NCBI GenBank assembly: GCA_937922945.1
Contig: CAKZUP010000062.1
Location: forward strand, 1-64,000
Length of the DNA: 64,000 nucleotides
From: an uncultured Granulosicoccaceae bacterium
Lineage (GTDB): Bacteria; Pseudomonadota; Gammaproteobacteria; Granulosicoccales; Granulosicoccaceae
Direction of reading: 5' to 3'
Below, piece by piece: positions 53,480-61,487 of this stretch. Numbering within the stretch: position 1 is the stretch's first letter; every line of letters starts with the position of its first letter. Below the pieces are notes generated by a model. That model had not been told where the DNA came from and ran no database searches. It was given only the letters and a program-made list of their open reading frames with translations. A program made the position numbers and the translations under genes.

Positions 53480-55405
53480 ATGACTCGTTACACTAAACCA
53501 TCCATCGCCCTGTTGCTGGTGAGCGCGATAACTGCTTGCGGCAATAACGGCGATAACGACAATGCAGCACAAGACAACGTCGACTTAAGATTTAACGACA
53601 ATACAGGACAAACAGGTTTCGAACCTGATTCATCACAAAGCGTCATTACCAATGCGGTAAACCGAGGGGACGACAACGACAACGACAACGACAACGGGAA
53701 CGGGAACGGGAGCGGGAACGGGAACGGGAACGGGAACAATCTGCGTAACAATAACCGTTCTCCGCAAGGTATACCCAATAATGGAAATGATCGACGGAAC
53801 AACGCCCGTGGCCAACGCAATCAAAACAACGGTTTTGGCCCTATTATGGTAGACAACACTGAAGTACGCAGCTTTGATGGCAGTGGCAATAACCAAGCCT
53901 TTAATGATTGGGGTTCGTCGTTTTCCCATTTGCAGCGGATTGGTGAAGCGAACTATAGCGACGGAACATCGAGCATGATCTACACCGACAAAGCCGGCGC
54001 GCGAGAAATCAGTAACACTATCGTTAATCAAGAAGCCGGAGAAAATATTCCCAACCCATTTGGAACCACTGATTTTAGTTGGCAGTGGGGGCAGTTCATT
54101 GATCACGACATTGACTTAACCGATGGCAGTGCTGATGAACCTCAAGATATTCCTGTGCCCATTGGCGATCGCTATTTCGATCCGGCAGGTACCGGCACGG
54201 CAGTTATCGCATTCAACCGCGCGTTGTTCGACCCCGAAACTGGCACAGATGTCACTAACGTGCGCGAACAAGAAAACGAAATAAGCAGCTGGATTGACGG
54301 CTCTATGGTGTATGGCTCCACAGATGAAAGAGCTGCAGCGCTACGCGTCGGACCCAACAGCCCATTTTTAAAAACCAGCAACGGAAATCTACTGCCGTTT
54401 AATACGGAAAGCCTTGTTAACGCAAACGGGCCTGTCCCCGATCCAACCACACTTTTTTTAGCCGGTGATATCAGAGCGAACGAACAAGTGGGCTTGGCAG
54501 CTATGCACACCTTGTTTGTGCGTGAGCACAATCGTCTTGCCAATCAGCTATTAGCTAACAATCCGAACGCGGATGCTGAGAGCATTTTTCAAGCTGCAAG
54601 ACGATTAGTGGTAGCGGAAATTCAAATTATCACTTACAACGAACACCTGCCCTCTTTAATTGGTGCTGGTGCAATTCCACCCTATACCGGCTACGATGCC
54701 TCAGTTAATCCAACCATTTATAACGAGTTTTCCGCTGCGGCATACCGGTTAGGTCATAGTATGGTCAGCGAACAACTGCTGCGCATTGGCGCCGATGGTT
54801 CATCGATATCCGAAGGGCCACTAGCCTTAGACCAAGCATTTTTCCGAGCCCCACAGCTACTGCGTAGCGAAAACGATATCGATCCAATATTGCGCGGATT
54901 GGCGATGCAAGTACATCAGTCCATTGATGTGAAAGTGATTCACCCGTTGAGGAATCTGTTGTTCGGGGCACCGGGCTCGGGTGGACTGGATCTTACCGCG
55001 TTAAATATTCAACGCGGTCGAGACCACGGTTTGCCAACCTACACCAGAATGAGGGAAATTATGGGCCTAAGTCCGATTACTGATTTTTCTCAAATCAGTG
55101 ACGACGTTACCTTAAATCAATCACTGCAAGACGCTTATGGTGATGTGTCGAAAATTGATTTATGGATTGGTGGCTTGGCCGAAGCGCCTTTGACCAATCA
55201 GGGCTCTCAAATGGGCGAGTTATTTCAAGCCATTCTGGTCAAGCAGTTTACAGAACTAAGAGATGGTGACAGGTTCTGGTATGAGATTTACCTGAACGAT
55301 GAAGAACTAGGTTTGGTGGAGAACGTAACACTGGCAACGGTAATTCGAAACAATACCAATATCGGAAATGAACTGCAAAGCAATGTGTTCTATGCCAATC
55401 CGTAA
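53480..55405 (+). CDS. Animal-type haem peroxidase, lipoprotein
   Basis: This 641-residue protein starts with a lipoprotein signal (ALLLVSAITAC, lipidated Cys near 20). A disordered linker with a DN/GN repeat (about residues 64-88) follows. The rest is a peroxidase of the peroxidase-cyclooxygenase superfamily: distal His in WGQFIDHDIDLTD near 205, SWIDGSMVYGSTDERAAALR, FVREHNRLANQLL, proximal His in AAYRLGHSMVSEQ near 425, and LNIQRGRDHGLPTYTRMRE. Bacterial members oxidise halides or phenols with H2O2, or crosslink. Lipid anchoring would keep it at the envelope. The usual covalent-haem Asp/Glu positions cannot be judged by eye. It is followed by a dihaem MauG/CcpA-type lipoprotein gene. Confidence 0.9.
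   Translation: MTRYTKPSIALLLVSAITACGNNGDNDNAAQDNVDLRFNDNTGQTGFEPDSSQSVITNAVNRGDDNDNDNDNGNGNGSGNGNGNGNNLRNNNRSPQGIPNNGNDRRNNARGQRNQNNGFGPIMVDNTEVRSFDGSGNNQAFNDWGSSFSHLQRIGEANYSDGTSSMIYTDKAGAREISNTIVNQEAGENIPNPFGTTDFSWQWGQFIDHDIDLTDGSADEPQDIPVPIGDRYFDPAGTGTAVIAFNRALFDPETGTDVTNVREQENEISSWIDGSMVYGSTDERAAALRVGPNSPFLKTSNGNLLPFNTESLVNANGPVPDPTTLFLAGDIRANEQVGLAAMHTLFVREHNRLANQLLANNPNADAESIFQAARRLVVAEIQIITYNEHLPSLIGAGAIPPYTGYDASVNPTIYNEFSAAAYRLGHSMVSEQLLRIGADGSSISEGPLALDQAFFRAPQLLRSENDIDPILRGLAMQVHQSIDVKVIHPLRNLLFGAPGSGGLDLTALNIQRGRDHGLPTYTRMREIMGLSPITDFSQISDDVTLNQSLQDAYGDVSKIDLWIGGLAEAPLTNQGSQMGELFQAILVKQFTELRDGDRFWYEIYLNDEELGLVENVTLATVIRNNTNIGNELQSNVFYANP
53670..53738. repeat. Low-complexity GAC-AAC/GGG-AAC hexamer repeat in the peroxidase gene
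   Basis: Alternating GACAAC and GGGAAC hexamers encode a (DN)n(GN)n linker between lipid anchor and enzyme, with one GGGAGC variant. Such tracts change length easily. Confidence 0.9.
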
Positions 55406-55501
55406 AGACGCATTTAGAAATAACCCAGCAACCGCGGTTGTCGAGCCAGATAACTCGCTTCTAATTCTGATAAGACGCAATTAACACAGCAAACTTAAGT
55501 G

Positions 55502-55535
55502 ACAGTGACTGCTGCTGTAGTGCAGCAGTCACTGT
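55502..55535. terminator. Long hairpin between peroxidase and dihaem genes
   Basis: A perfect 14-base stem (ACAGTGACTGCTGC with its complement) closes a six-base loop TGTAGT, about 97 bases after the peroxidase stop. No T-run follows, so it may be a Rho-dependent or mRNA-stabilising structure. The rest of the 55406-55800 gap holds no gene, only the promoter element at 55635. Confidence 0.65.
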
Positions 55536-55634
55536 TGGCGCACTCGCCGCGTTACTGTGTTCAACCGCACAAATCTGAACGCAGTGAACATAACTGACTG
55601 TGACCTTGCTCCATTGAATCAAATTTCAGATTCT

Positions 55635-55661
55635 TGTCAACCGATTAAATGATCATGCGTT
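55635..55661 (+). promoter_or_regulatory. ECF-type promoter element 2 (dihaem peroxidase-like gene)
   Basis: TGTCAACC-N15-CGTT, followed by G. It matches elements 1 and 3 in both boxes and spacing; elements 2 and 3 also share GATT directly after the -35 box. The -10 box covers the TTG at 55660, so that codon cannot be the start of the dihaem gene. Confidence 0.72.
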
Positions 55662-55800
55662 GAAACAGGTAAGCACATTTTTAAAGTACAGGTTATACCG
55701 CATGTCCAACAGTTCAAAAATGGTACATTTAAAAACACCGTTTTGGTGTCTAAATCTTCAATGCAACCACCAACCACGCGAAACGGATTCAGGATGGTCT

Positions 55801-57093
55801 TTGCAATCAAAGGCCGCTTTACTACCAGCAGACGCACGAAAATCGTTTTTGACCTTTGCCTTGCTCAGCGTATTAACCGCTTGTGGAGAGGGCTCATCTT
55901 CAGATTCGGCGACGGTTTCGGTGGAAGCTCCAGCAGGGGGCGAGCTGCTAACGGGGACAAACATAACTGAAGATCTCGTCAACTCAGACAACAGCACAGA
56001 CAATCAAATGAACGTGGTAGCGGTTGGTCAAGTCCGTACAGTCGAGATCGATAATGTCATATTAACTTCACTGCCCGACGCCATTGCGGCCCCCCCTGCC
56101 GATCGAGTTGAGCTGGGCCGGCTTCTGTTCTGGGACCCTATTCTCTCCGGTGACGGCGACATTGCATGCGCTAGCTGCCACTTACCAGAGTTCGGGTACG
56201 CTGATGGGCGAGCCCGTTCTATCGGTGTTGGTGGTGTAGGCGCTGGTCCAGATCGCGTCGTCGGTCATACCGGTGTTGTGCCGCGCAATGCACCCACTGT
56301 TTTGAATACTGCGTGGAATGGCATTACCGAACTCGGCGCTTTTGACCCCGAGCTTGCACCCATGTTTTGGGACATCAGAACTCGAAGCCTAGCGGAACAA
56401 GCGCTTGAACCGATTCGTTCGCAACAGGAAATGCGAGGTGATAACTTCACCATTGAGCAAATGGAGGCGGAAGTACTAAATCGGTTGAATGCTAATGCCG
56501 ATTACCAAAGACGATTTCTTTCAGCGTATGGCAGTCAGGATATCTCACTGTCCATGCTAGGCTCCGCTCTTGCGGATTTTCAGACAACCTTAATCGCTAA
56601 TAACGCCCCTTTTGATCGATGGGTACGAGGCGACGCCAACGCAATGACTGCTGCTCAAATACAGGGCATGGAAGAATTTGTTGATACCGGCTGTGCAGAA
56701 TGCCACTCTGGTCCATTATTTTCGGATTTCGAAACACACGTGCTTGGCGCACCGGAAGCTGCCGGCTTGGAAACTCCAGATACTGGCGATGGAAATTTCG
56801 GTTTCCGCACACCAAGTTTGCGACAACTCGCATTTACTGCGCCCTACTTTCACGGTGGACAACAGGATTCTCTGGAGGACGTAATCGATTTCTATGACAA
56901 CCCCGGTCGCTCGGAAAACCCGAATGTCCTCACCAATGCACTGGATGATGATTTCAGGAACTTACCGAACATCAATGGCCAGCGCGCTAACCGTATTGAG
57001 CAGTTTCTCAACGCACTTAGTGACAGCCAGTTCGACCGAACTCGGCCTGAAACCGTCCCTAGCGGACTGCCTGTAGGAGGTTTGATCGATTAA
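55801..57093 (+). CDS. Dihaem cytochrome c peroxidase/MauG-family lipoprotein
   Basis: About 430 residues if translation starts at TTG 55801 (AGGA is 7 bases upstream). This places the lipoprotein signal RKSFLTFALLSVLTACGEG at the N-terminus; the frame is open to 55660 but that lies in the promoter. Two haem-binding motifs are present: CASCH near residue 124 and CAECH near 298. Family landmarks include GRLLFWDPILSGDGDIACAS, SIGVGGVGAGPDR, RNAPTVLNTAWNG, RTRSLAEQALEPI and FRTPSLRQLAFTAPYFHGG. Such proteins reduce H2O2 (CcpA) or carry out oxidative protein modification (MauG). Its close setting behind the haem peroxidase, with the same promoter type, suggests they act together. Confidence 0.9.
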   Translation: MQSKAALLPADARKSFLTFALLSVLTACGEGSSSDSATVSVEAPAGGELLTGTNITEDLVNSDNSTDNQMNVVAVGQVRTVEIDNVILTSLPDAIAAPPADRVELGRLLFWDPILSGDGDIACASCHLPEFGYADGRARSIGVGGVGAGPDRVVGHTGVVPRNAPTVLNTAWNGITELGAFDPELAPMFWDIRTRSLAEQALEPIRSQQEMRGDNFTIEQMEAEVLNRLNANADYQRRFLSAYGSQDISLSMLGSALADFQTTLIANNAPFDRWVRGDANAMTAAQIQGMEEFVDTGCAECHSGPLFSDFETHVLGAPEAAGLETPDTGDGNFGFRTPSLRQLAFTAPYFHGGQQDSLEDVIDFYDNPGRSENPNVLTNALDDDFRNLPNINGQRANRIEQFLNALSDSQFDRTRPETVPSGLPVGGLID

Positions 57094-57104
57094 CTTGTGT
57101 ATAT

Positions 57105-57131
57105 TGTCAACCGATTTCATCACTGTGCGTT
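57105..57131 (+). promoter_or_regulatory. ECF-type promoter element 3 (sigma factor gene)
   Basis: TGTCAACC-N15-CGTT, followed by G, 140 bases before the sigma gene start at 57271. It suggests the sigma factor transcribes its own operon. A 14-codon frame (MRMQTVKRLTRTSR) at 57187-57231, behind AGGGAAAC, lies in the leader. Confidence 0.72.
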
Positions 57132-57270
57132 GTACAACGATAACGACACTTTTAACCCACATTTAAAATCAGGGAAACATATATTATGAGAATGCAAACA
57201 GTAAAGCGGCTTACCAGGACAAGTCGATAGCGAACCGCCCCATTTCAGTTCGCAATCGCCTAAAATCACT

Positions 57271-57882
57271 ATGTACACTCCAGGTTTCGCTCAAAGTTTG
57301 AATTTAAACGACATACAATCCGCAGATTCTCATTCAGATCGATCTGTGCAGCAAAGGATGGATGGTTTTTTAGCCTCGGTTGAAAAGCGTGCGTATGTTA
57401 TCGCACTGGCAGCTTGCCGTGATCCCCAAACTGCGCTGGACATAGTCCAGGACAGCATGTTCAGTATGGTTAAGAGCTATGCAACCAAGCCGCCGGAGCA
57501 ATGGCCGCCTTTATTTTATAAGGTTCTGAACAATCGAATTACTGATCAACACCGCAAGCGCGGCTTTGGTCGGTTGGCACAATGGTTCGGCAATGATAGT
57601 GCCGAAGGTGAGCCAGTAACCGAAGCGGTCGATCAGTTACCCTCTGATGAGTGTAGCCCAGACAATGTCGCCGGCTCCACCGAACTAAGCAGTGCAATGG
57701 AATCTGCATTAGCTGCACTACCATTAAAGCAAAGGCAGACTCTGGTACTGCGACTATGGCAAGGTTTGAGTGTAAAGGAAACTGCAATAGCCATGGACAT
57801 CTCTGAAGGTTCTGTTAAAACCCATTTGTCTCGAGCTGTTCATGTTATGCGTGAACATTTACAGGAGTTCAAGCCACAATGA
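57271..57882 (+). CDS. ECF-type RNA polymerase sigma factor
   Basis: This 203-residue protein has a sigma-2 region (KRAYVIALAACRDPQTALDI, VQDSMFSMVKSYATKPPEQW with the -10 contact helix) and a sigma-4 region (ALPLKQRQTLVLRLWQGLSV, ETAIAMDISEGSVKTHLSRA) joined by an acidic linker. Such factors respond to envelope or redox signals. The DUF3619 protein encoded next, in an ATGA overlap, is the expected anti-sigma. The TGTCAACC-N15-CGTT elements in front of three nearby transcripts, including its own, are its most likely targets. Confidence 0.92.
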   Translation: MYTPGFAQSLNLNDIQSADSHSDRSVQQRMDGFLASVEKRAYVIALAACRDPQTALDIVQDSMFSMVKSYATKPPEQWPPLFYKVLNNRITDQHRKRGFGRLAQWFGNDSAEGEPVTEAVDQLPSDECSPDNVAGSTELSSAMESALAALPLKQRQTLVLRLWQGLSVKETAIAMDISEGSVKTHLSRAVHVMREHLQEFKPQ

Positions 57883-58370
57883 GCACGAAACCAACTAGCG
57901 AGAGCAAAAGTAACAGTAAACCAACGATTGGAGAAGAGCTGAATAGCGATGGCTCACTGTTGAAAAGTGATCAGTGGATGATAGATTCATTGCGCACTCA
58001 TCTTGATTCCCAAGCCGACCACTTAGACTTTAACACTACCAGTAAGTTAAGCGCCGCACGACGCCAAGCTTTAGCACAAGAGCCTGTAGGCGAATCTAAT
58101 ATTAGCTTTGCTCGATCTCGACTCGCTTCATGGTTCAATTGGACAACTGTTGTTGGTAGCACCGCCGTTATAGCTGCGGCTATTTTTTTAGGGCTACAAT
58201 TTAATCTAATGAATCCGTCGCAAGTTGGTGGCCCAGCTGAATGGACAACGGAAAATCAGGTGTCTCAGCAGATGCTTATAGAAGATCTCAACCTTCTAAG
58301 TGCCAGTGACGATATTGAATTTTATCAATCGGTTGAGTTTCTGGAATGGATGGAAAGTAATTCCGGGTGA
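57879..58370 (+). CDS. DUF3619-like membrane protein, putative anti-sigma factor
   Basis: A 163-residue protein with a soluble N-terminal half (DQWMIDSLRTHLDSQADHLD, TSKLSAARRQALAQEP), one membrane helix near 88-112 (TVVGSTAVIAAAIFLGLQFN) and a short outer part ending DDIEFYQSVEFLEWMES, the usual DUF3619 C-terminus. The arrangement, cytoplasmic sigma-binding part plus one helix, is that of an anti-sigma factor. The start overlaps the sigma stop (ATGA). No CHCC zinc motif is seen, so it is not a ZAS-type redox sensor. Confidence 0.8.
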   Translation: MSTKPTSESKSNSKPTIGEELNSDGSLLKSDQWMIDSLRTHLDSQADHLDFNTTSKLSAARRQALAQEPVGESNISFARSRLASWFNWTTVVGSTAVIAAAIFLGLQFNLMNPSQVGGPAEWTTENQVSQQMLIEDLNLLSASDDIEFYQSVEFLEWMESNSG

Positions 58371-58567
58371 ATATGAAAAGTCCAATATTGATTTTCATTC
58401 TACTGGTGGTTTTCAAGCTGGCAGTAGCTGCAGATGAGCCGCTTGATATGGACTTACTTGAGTGGCTGGGTGAAACAGCAGAAGCGGAAGAACTGGGTGT
58501 GGATATCGAAAACCTCTTACAATCACAAGAAGACTCGGAACAAAAAACCGAGGAGAATTCTCAATGA
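58367..58567 (+). CDS. Small secreted acidic protein in the sigma-factor operon
   Basis: Sixty-six residues from GTG 58367, which overlaps the preceding stop (GTGA); ATG 58373 is possible. A signal peptide (KSPILIFILLVVFKLAVAAD) is followed by an acidic tail (LDMDLLEWLGETAEAEELGV, then Gln/Glu-rich). It overlaps the DUF3106 gene (ATGA). The sequence LDMDLLEWLG resembles the end of the DUF3619 protein just upstream (VEFLEWMES). Function unknown; its place suggests a periplasmic partner of the anti-sigma factor. Confidence 0.7.
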   Translation: MNMKSPILIFILLVVFKLAVAADEPLDMDLLEWLGETAEAEELGVDIENLLQSQEDSEQKTEENSQ

Positions 58568-59112
58568 ACCAACTAATCATAGCCATTGCTGCTCTCATGT
58601 TAATGGTTTCAGGAAGTGCATTTGCAGCTCCACTCTGGAATGAATTATCGGATGCCCAGCAACAAAAACTGCAACCACTAAGCAACAGCTGGGACGACAT
58701 GAGTGAGACGAGAAGAGAGAACATTCTAACCGGCCTTAATCGATGGGAGTCTTTGGACAACAATGCGAAACAACGAACAAAACAGCAATTTGAACGGTAT
58801 CAGTCTTTAAGCAATGAAGATCGCGAAGAGCTAAGACAACAATTTAATCGGTTCCAAAATATGGATGAGGACAGAAAAACAAAATTGCGTGATTTGTATA
58901 AAGAATTCAAAAATAAGTCGGAAGACGAGCGTGCTAGCTTGAAAAAGCAATACGATGAAAACCGAAATTCAAACAATCGGAATAGAAATAACAGCTCTGA
59001 CACTAACGATAATAGCGGCAGATCACCATCACAACAGCCTTCCAAAGGTGATAATGACAACAATAGCAAGCAAAACGAACAGTCGGGAGATGGAGGTAAA
59101 TCCAAAAAATAG
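58564..59112 (+). CDS. Secreted DUF3106 family protein
   Basis: A 182-residue protein with a signal peptide (LIIAIAALMLMVSGSAFAAP, cleaved at residue 22). Then come repeated charged helices of the DUF3106 kind: PLWNELSDAQQQKLQPLSNS, ETRRENILTGLNRWESL, REELRQQFNRFQNMDEDRKT. The end is a disordered tail rich in Asn, Ser, Asp and Lys. DUF3106 proteins often follow a sigma/DUF3619 pair in beta- and gammaproteobacteria, and the helical repeats resemble periplasmic metal- or stress-sensing proteins such as the CpxP/Spy group, which is only a layout similarity. Last gene of the four-gene sigma operon. Confidence 0.85.
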   Translation: MNQLIIAIAALMLMVSGSAFAAPLWNELSDAQQQKLQPLSNSWDDMSETRRENILTGLNRWESLDNNAKQRTKQQFERYQSLSNEDREELRQQFNRFQNMDEDRKTKLRDLYKEFKNKSEDERASLKKQYDENRNSNNRNRNNSSDTNDNSGRSPSQQPSKGDNDNNSKQNEQSGDGGKSKK

Positions 59113-59350
59113 CCTCATTACTGAAGAATTGACGTCCATTCTTAAAATCCAGCTTCTGGCATGTATCGTTAGCGTATTTCCATATTTTTTGCACAGTGCT
59201 ACCGTCAATATCGTATAAAATCGACAACAACCTAATCGGTGAATTGCAATTTGCCGGTTAAGACTGGTTCGCATTTCTAGTGTCGACACTACTTATTACG
59301 ATTTAAAGCAAGCATTCAATAACCTTAAACGAGCATTTAGAGAGAGATTC

Positions 59351-59896
59351 GTGATCAAAAACAACCTAATTAGAGTGGCATACGCAACAATTTTCTTCTC
59401 ATTATTTATCGCACGTTTCGCACATGCCGAAAACGTTGAAATTTATCTGCAAGACATGCTCGACAATACGCAAAGTGGCTATTGTATCGACATTGCGCGG
59501 GCTCAAGGCAGTAAAGCAAACCCCGATGATGGCCTTCAAGGCCACACTTGCTACAGCCCCCAGGGTGAGCTTATGGTAGATCAGATTTTTGATACAGAGA
59601 AGTTTGCCGACGGTATTCTTTACATGCCAGAATTTGATGTTTGTGCAGAAGTTTCTGCCCTTGCTGCGGGTTCCGCAATTGGCCTGTCGGCGTGTAACGG
59701 TTCTGACGAACAGTCTTTTCAGTTTTCTGGCGAAGGAACAATTGTCCCCAGCTCAGCAACCGACATGTGCCTAACCGTAGCCGACGCCACACGTACCGGC
59801 AGAAGTGATGCCAATCAGATAAAAGTACTAACACTGGAAGCTTGTTCAGATGACTTGAAGAGCCACCAAGCCTGGGCCGTTCGCAGCGGCTTGTAA
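59351..59896 (+). CDS. Secreted ricin-type beta-trefoil-like protein
   Basis: About 181 residues from GTG 59351, with AGAGAGATTC upstream. A signal peptide ends near FAHAEN (residue 26). The mature sequence has the ricin-lectin layout, with Cys-containing strands and Q-x-W-like endings: GYCIDIARAQGSKANPDDGL, VCAEVSALAAGSAIGLSAC, MCLTVADATRTGRSDANQIK, LEACSDDLKSHQAWAVRS. Such folds often bind sugars, but the QxW motifs are partly changed (QSFQF, HQAWAV). It is separated from the sigma operon by 238 bases of AT-rich DNA and appears to be transcribed alone. Confidence 0.7.
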   Translation: MIKNNLIRVAYATIFFSLFIARFAHAENVEIYLQDMLDNTQSGYCIDIARAQGSKANPDDGLQGHTCYSPQGELMVDQIFDTEKFADGILYMPEFDVCAEVSALAAGSAIGLSACNGSDEQSFQFSGEGTIVPSSATDMCLTVADATRTGRSDANQIKVLTLEACSDDLKSHQAWAVRSGL

Positions 59897-60116
59897 GCTC
59901 TTTATCAATAGAACACACACCACTAAGCAGTAGTTTCAGCAGCGGAGCTTTATTAAGCCAACCGATAAGATTCAAGGACGAATCTCTGCCAACAATTTGA
60001 ATACAGGTCGTAAAAAGCTAGAATTGGCAACATAGATTGCAATATCAACTGTATGCAATCTCTTTTCAATCAAATTTGTCAAGACGCCTATCTGGCGCAA
60101 CTTTATAAACTATCAG

Positions 60117-60161
60117 GCGGCTATCAATAGCCGCTACCGAACACAAACGTGTTGCGGTAGC
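60117..60161. terminator. Overlapping hairpins between convergent genes
   Basis: GCGGCTAT-CA-ATAGCCGC (60117-60134) is followed by a second stem, GCTACCG/CGGTAGC with an AACAC/GTGTT extension (60133-60161). The two overlap by two bases. They lie between the convergent ricin-like and Tat-protein genes; a two-way terminator is likely. The rest of 59897-60186 holds no gene. Confidence 0.6.
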
Positions 60162-60186
60162 CATGCCAGTATCTGACTATTCAGCC

Positions 60187-60666
60187 TTAAACAAAGCTTG
60201 CAACACTACCTTTCACTGTAGCTGTAAATGGAATTACCCGCGTGCCATCTGAAAGACGCTGTACACGTGATTGTACGCGTTGATAATTTTCTACTGCATG
60301 TGCAATGGATTTTGGGTGTCGTTTCGGGAAGCGGAGACTTATTTCCTGATTCGCCGGTATATTGACCGTTTGATCGAAAAATGCATTGTTGCAATCGACA
60401 ATACTGCCATCAAACATCAACGCACTATCTGATAAATGTTCAAGCACTATTGAACTGTTCGTGTGGTTTCGCAAAATCAGTGTTTTCATTGGGTCTGCAA
60501 TATCGCAGACTAAACTACCGCTAAGAGCGGGATTGGAACTATTCTCTGCAAAAGCCGCAGATACAACTGGCGCAGCGCTCGCAACAAGCGCAGCAGCAGC
60601 CCCTTGCAGCAGTTTTCGTCTTTGCGCATTAGCCATGCGTTGTGTATTCAGCGTTGAATCATTCAT
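60187..60666 (-). CDS. Tat-exported protein of unknown function (paralogue of the 33.3 kb protein)
   Basis: About 159 residues from the ATG at 60666 (MNDSTLNTQRMANAQRRKLL), chosen because GGAAACCCG precedes it. The Tat-type signal RRKLLQGAAAALVASAAPVV ends near SAAFA. The mature domain is small and beta-rich (KTLILRNHTNSSIVLEHLSD, FFDQTVNIPANQEISLRFPK). The same order, NxTNSS-I-LxH followed by a SxxxxFDG strand and an NPxSLR-like strand, is found in the protein encoded at 33307-33915. Function unknown; export in folded form suggests a cofactor or partner. It converges with the ricin-like gene. Confidence 0.65.
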   Translation of the reverse strand: MNDSTLNTQRMANAQRRKLLQGAAAALVASAAPVVSAAFAENSSNPALSGSLVCDIADPMKTLILRNHTNSSIVLEHLSDSALMFDGSIVDCNNAFFDQTVNIPANQEISLRFPKRHPKSIAHAVENYQRVQSRVQRLSDGTRVIPFTATVKGSVASFV

Positions 60667-61054
60667 CGGGTTTCCTAAGTTAGACTGTGTGTACATACCT
60701 TAGAAGCTTATGACCTATTACAGAACGGTATTCTGCGTTCGTTTACAATGTTTTGTAGAATTGAGCAAATCGAACGTACAGGTTTACAATAGTTTATTGA
60801 AGCTCCGGCCTTAAACACTTGTTAATCAAAATTCAAGACCGGAAAGTATTATTCTATTGGGCAGGCCAAATGCAGGATCAATACAGTGATCTAAGCCACT
60901 GGAGAGTGCAGTACACTAACAATGCTACATCACCAAGTAAACTTCAATGCTCTAGGAAGATCATAGGTCGCGATACATCGGTCTTCACCGACATACTTTT
61001 AACAACAAACTTCATATAGTGCACATAAAGCACTACACAGATATATAGGCACAA
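60667..61054. other. Intergenic region between Tat-protein gene and LuxR pseudogene
   Basis: No gene is recognised. A 66-codon plus-strand frame (60819-61019, TTG start) has no family resemblance and no ribosome-binding site. TGTAAACG-N12-CGTT occurs on the minus strand near 60750 but has neither the sequence nor the spacing of the ECF elements. Confidence 0.3.
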
Positions 61055-61467
61055 TTATATCGAGGGTTTCACAAGACCGTGCAGTAGTGCTTTCGAAATA
61101 ACATGCTGTAGATTACTGGCATCCAGCTTCTCAGTAACATTGGAAAAGAAAAAACCACGGTCCGTTCCGAAATACCAAAATTTCCTGATATCTCCCATGC
61201 CGTCTTACCTTCACTGCCACAGAACAAACATTCCGGTTCACGCTTAGTTAAACTGACTATACTTTTCTGATTTATATTGTCGACATTGATTCTAAGAACG
61301 CTCTCCAACAACTGATTCCCATAAAAATGATTGAACGGCAAATACTCGATCATCTTGACATAATCATCATGAGAAGCATTGGCCATTCTTAACACAGCTA
61401 CTATGCAGCTGATGCAATATACGATTATAGAATTGCATAACCCATCATATACGGGTAATAGATTCAT
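61055..61467 (-). pseudogene. Frameshifted, N-truncated LuxR-family quorum-type regulator
   Basis: The open frame encodes LTKREPECLFCGSEGKTAWE and ISGNFGISERTVVFSF, the unmistakable DNA-binding domain of autoinducer-type LuxR proteins, but then runs into nonsense. Shifting by one base at a run of six T residues restores NVTEKLDASNLQHVISKALL, then HGLVKPSI and a stop at 61055. A single missing T therefore breaks the gene. The N-terminal part has only about 70 residues of poorly conserved sequence, where an intact protein has about 170, so most of the ligand domain is also lost. No luxI is in the window. It lies just behind the sulfatase gene. Confidence 0.75.
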
Positions 61468-61487
61468 TATGTTAGAACCCTTGATCG

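Noticed and set aside
53633-54106. 157-codon minus-strand frame with a long Val/Pro-Val repeat
   Set aside because: It is the antisense reading of the DN/GN repeat in the peroxidase gene.
60720-60780. Possible fourth ECF element (TGTAAACG ... CGTT) upstream of the Tat-protein gene
   Set aside because: The -35 box differs at two positions and the spacer is 12, not 15 bases.
60819-61019. 66-codon plus-strand frame with TTG start
   Set aside because: AT-rich, without start signal or similarity to any family I know.
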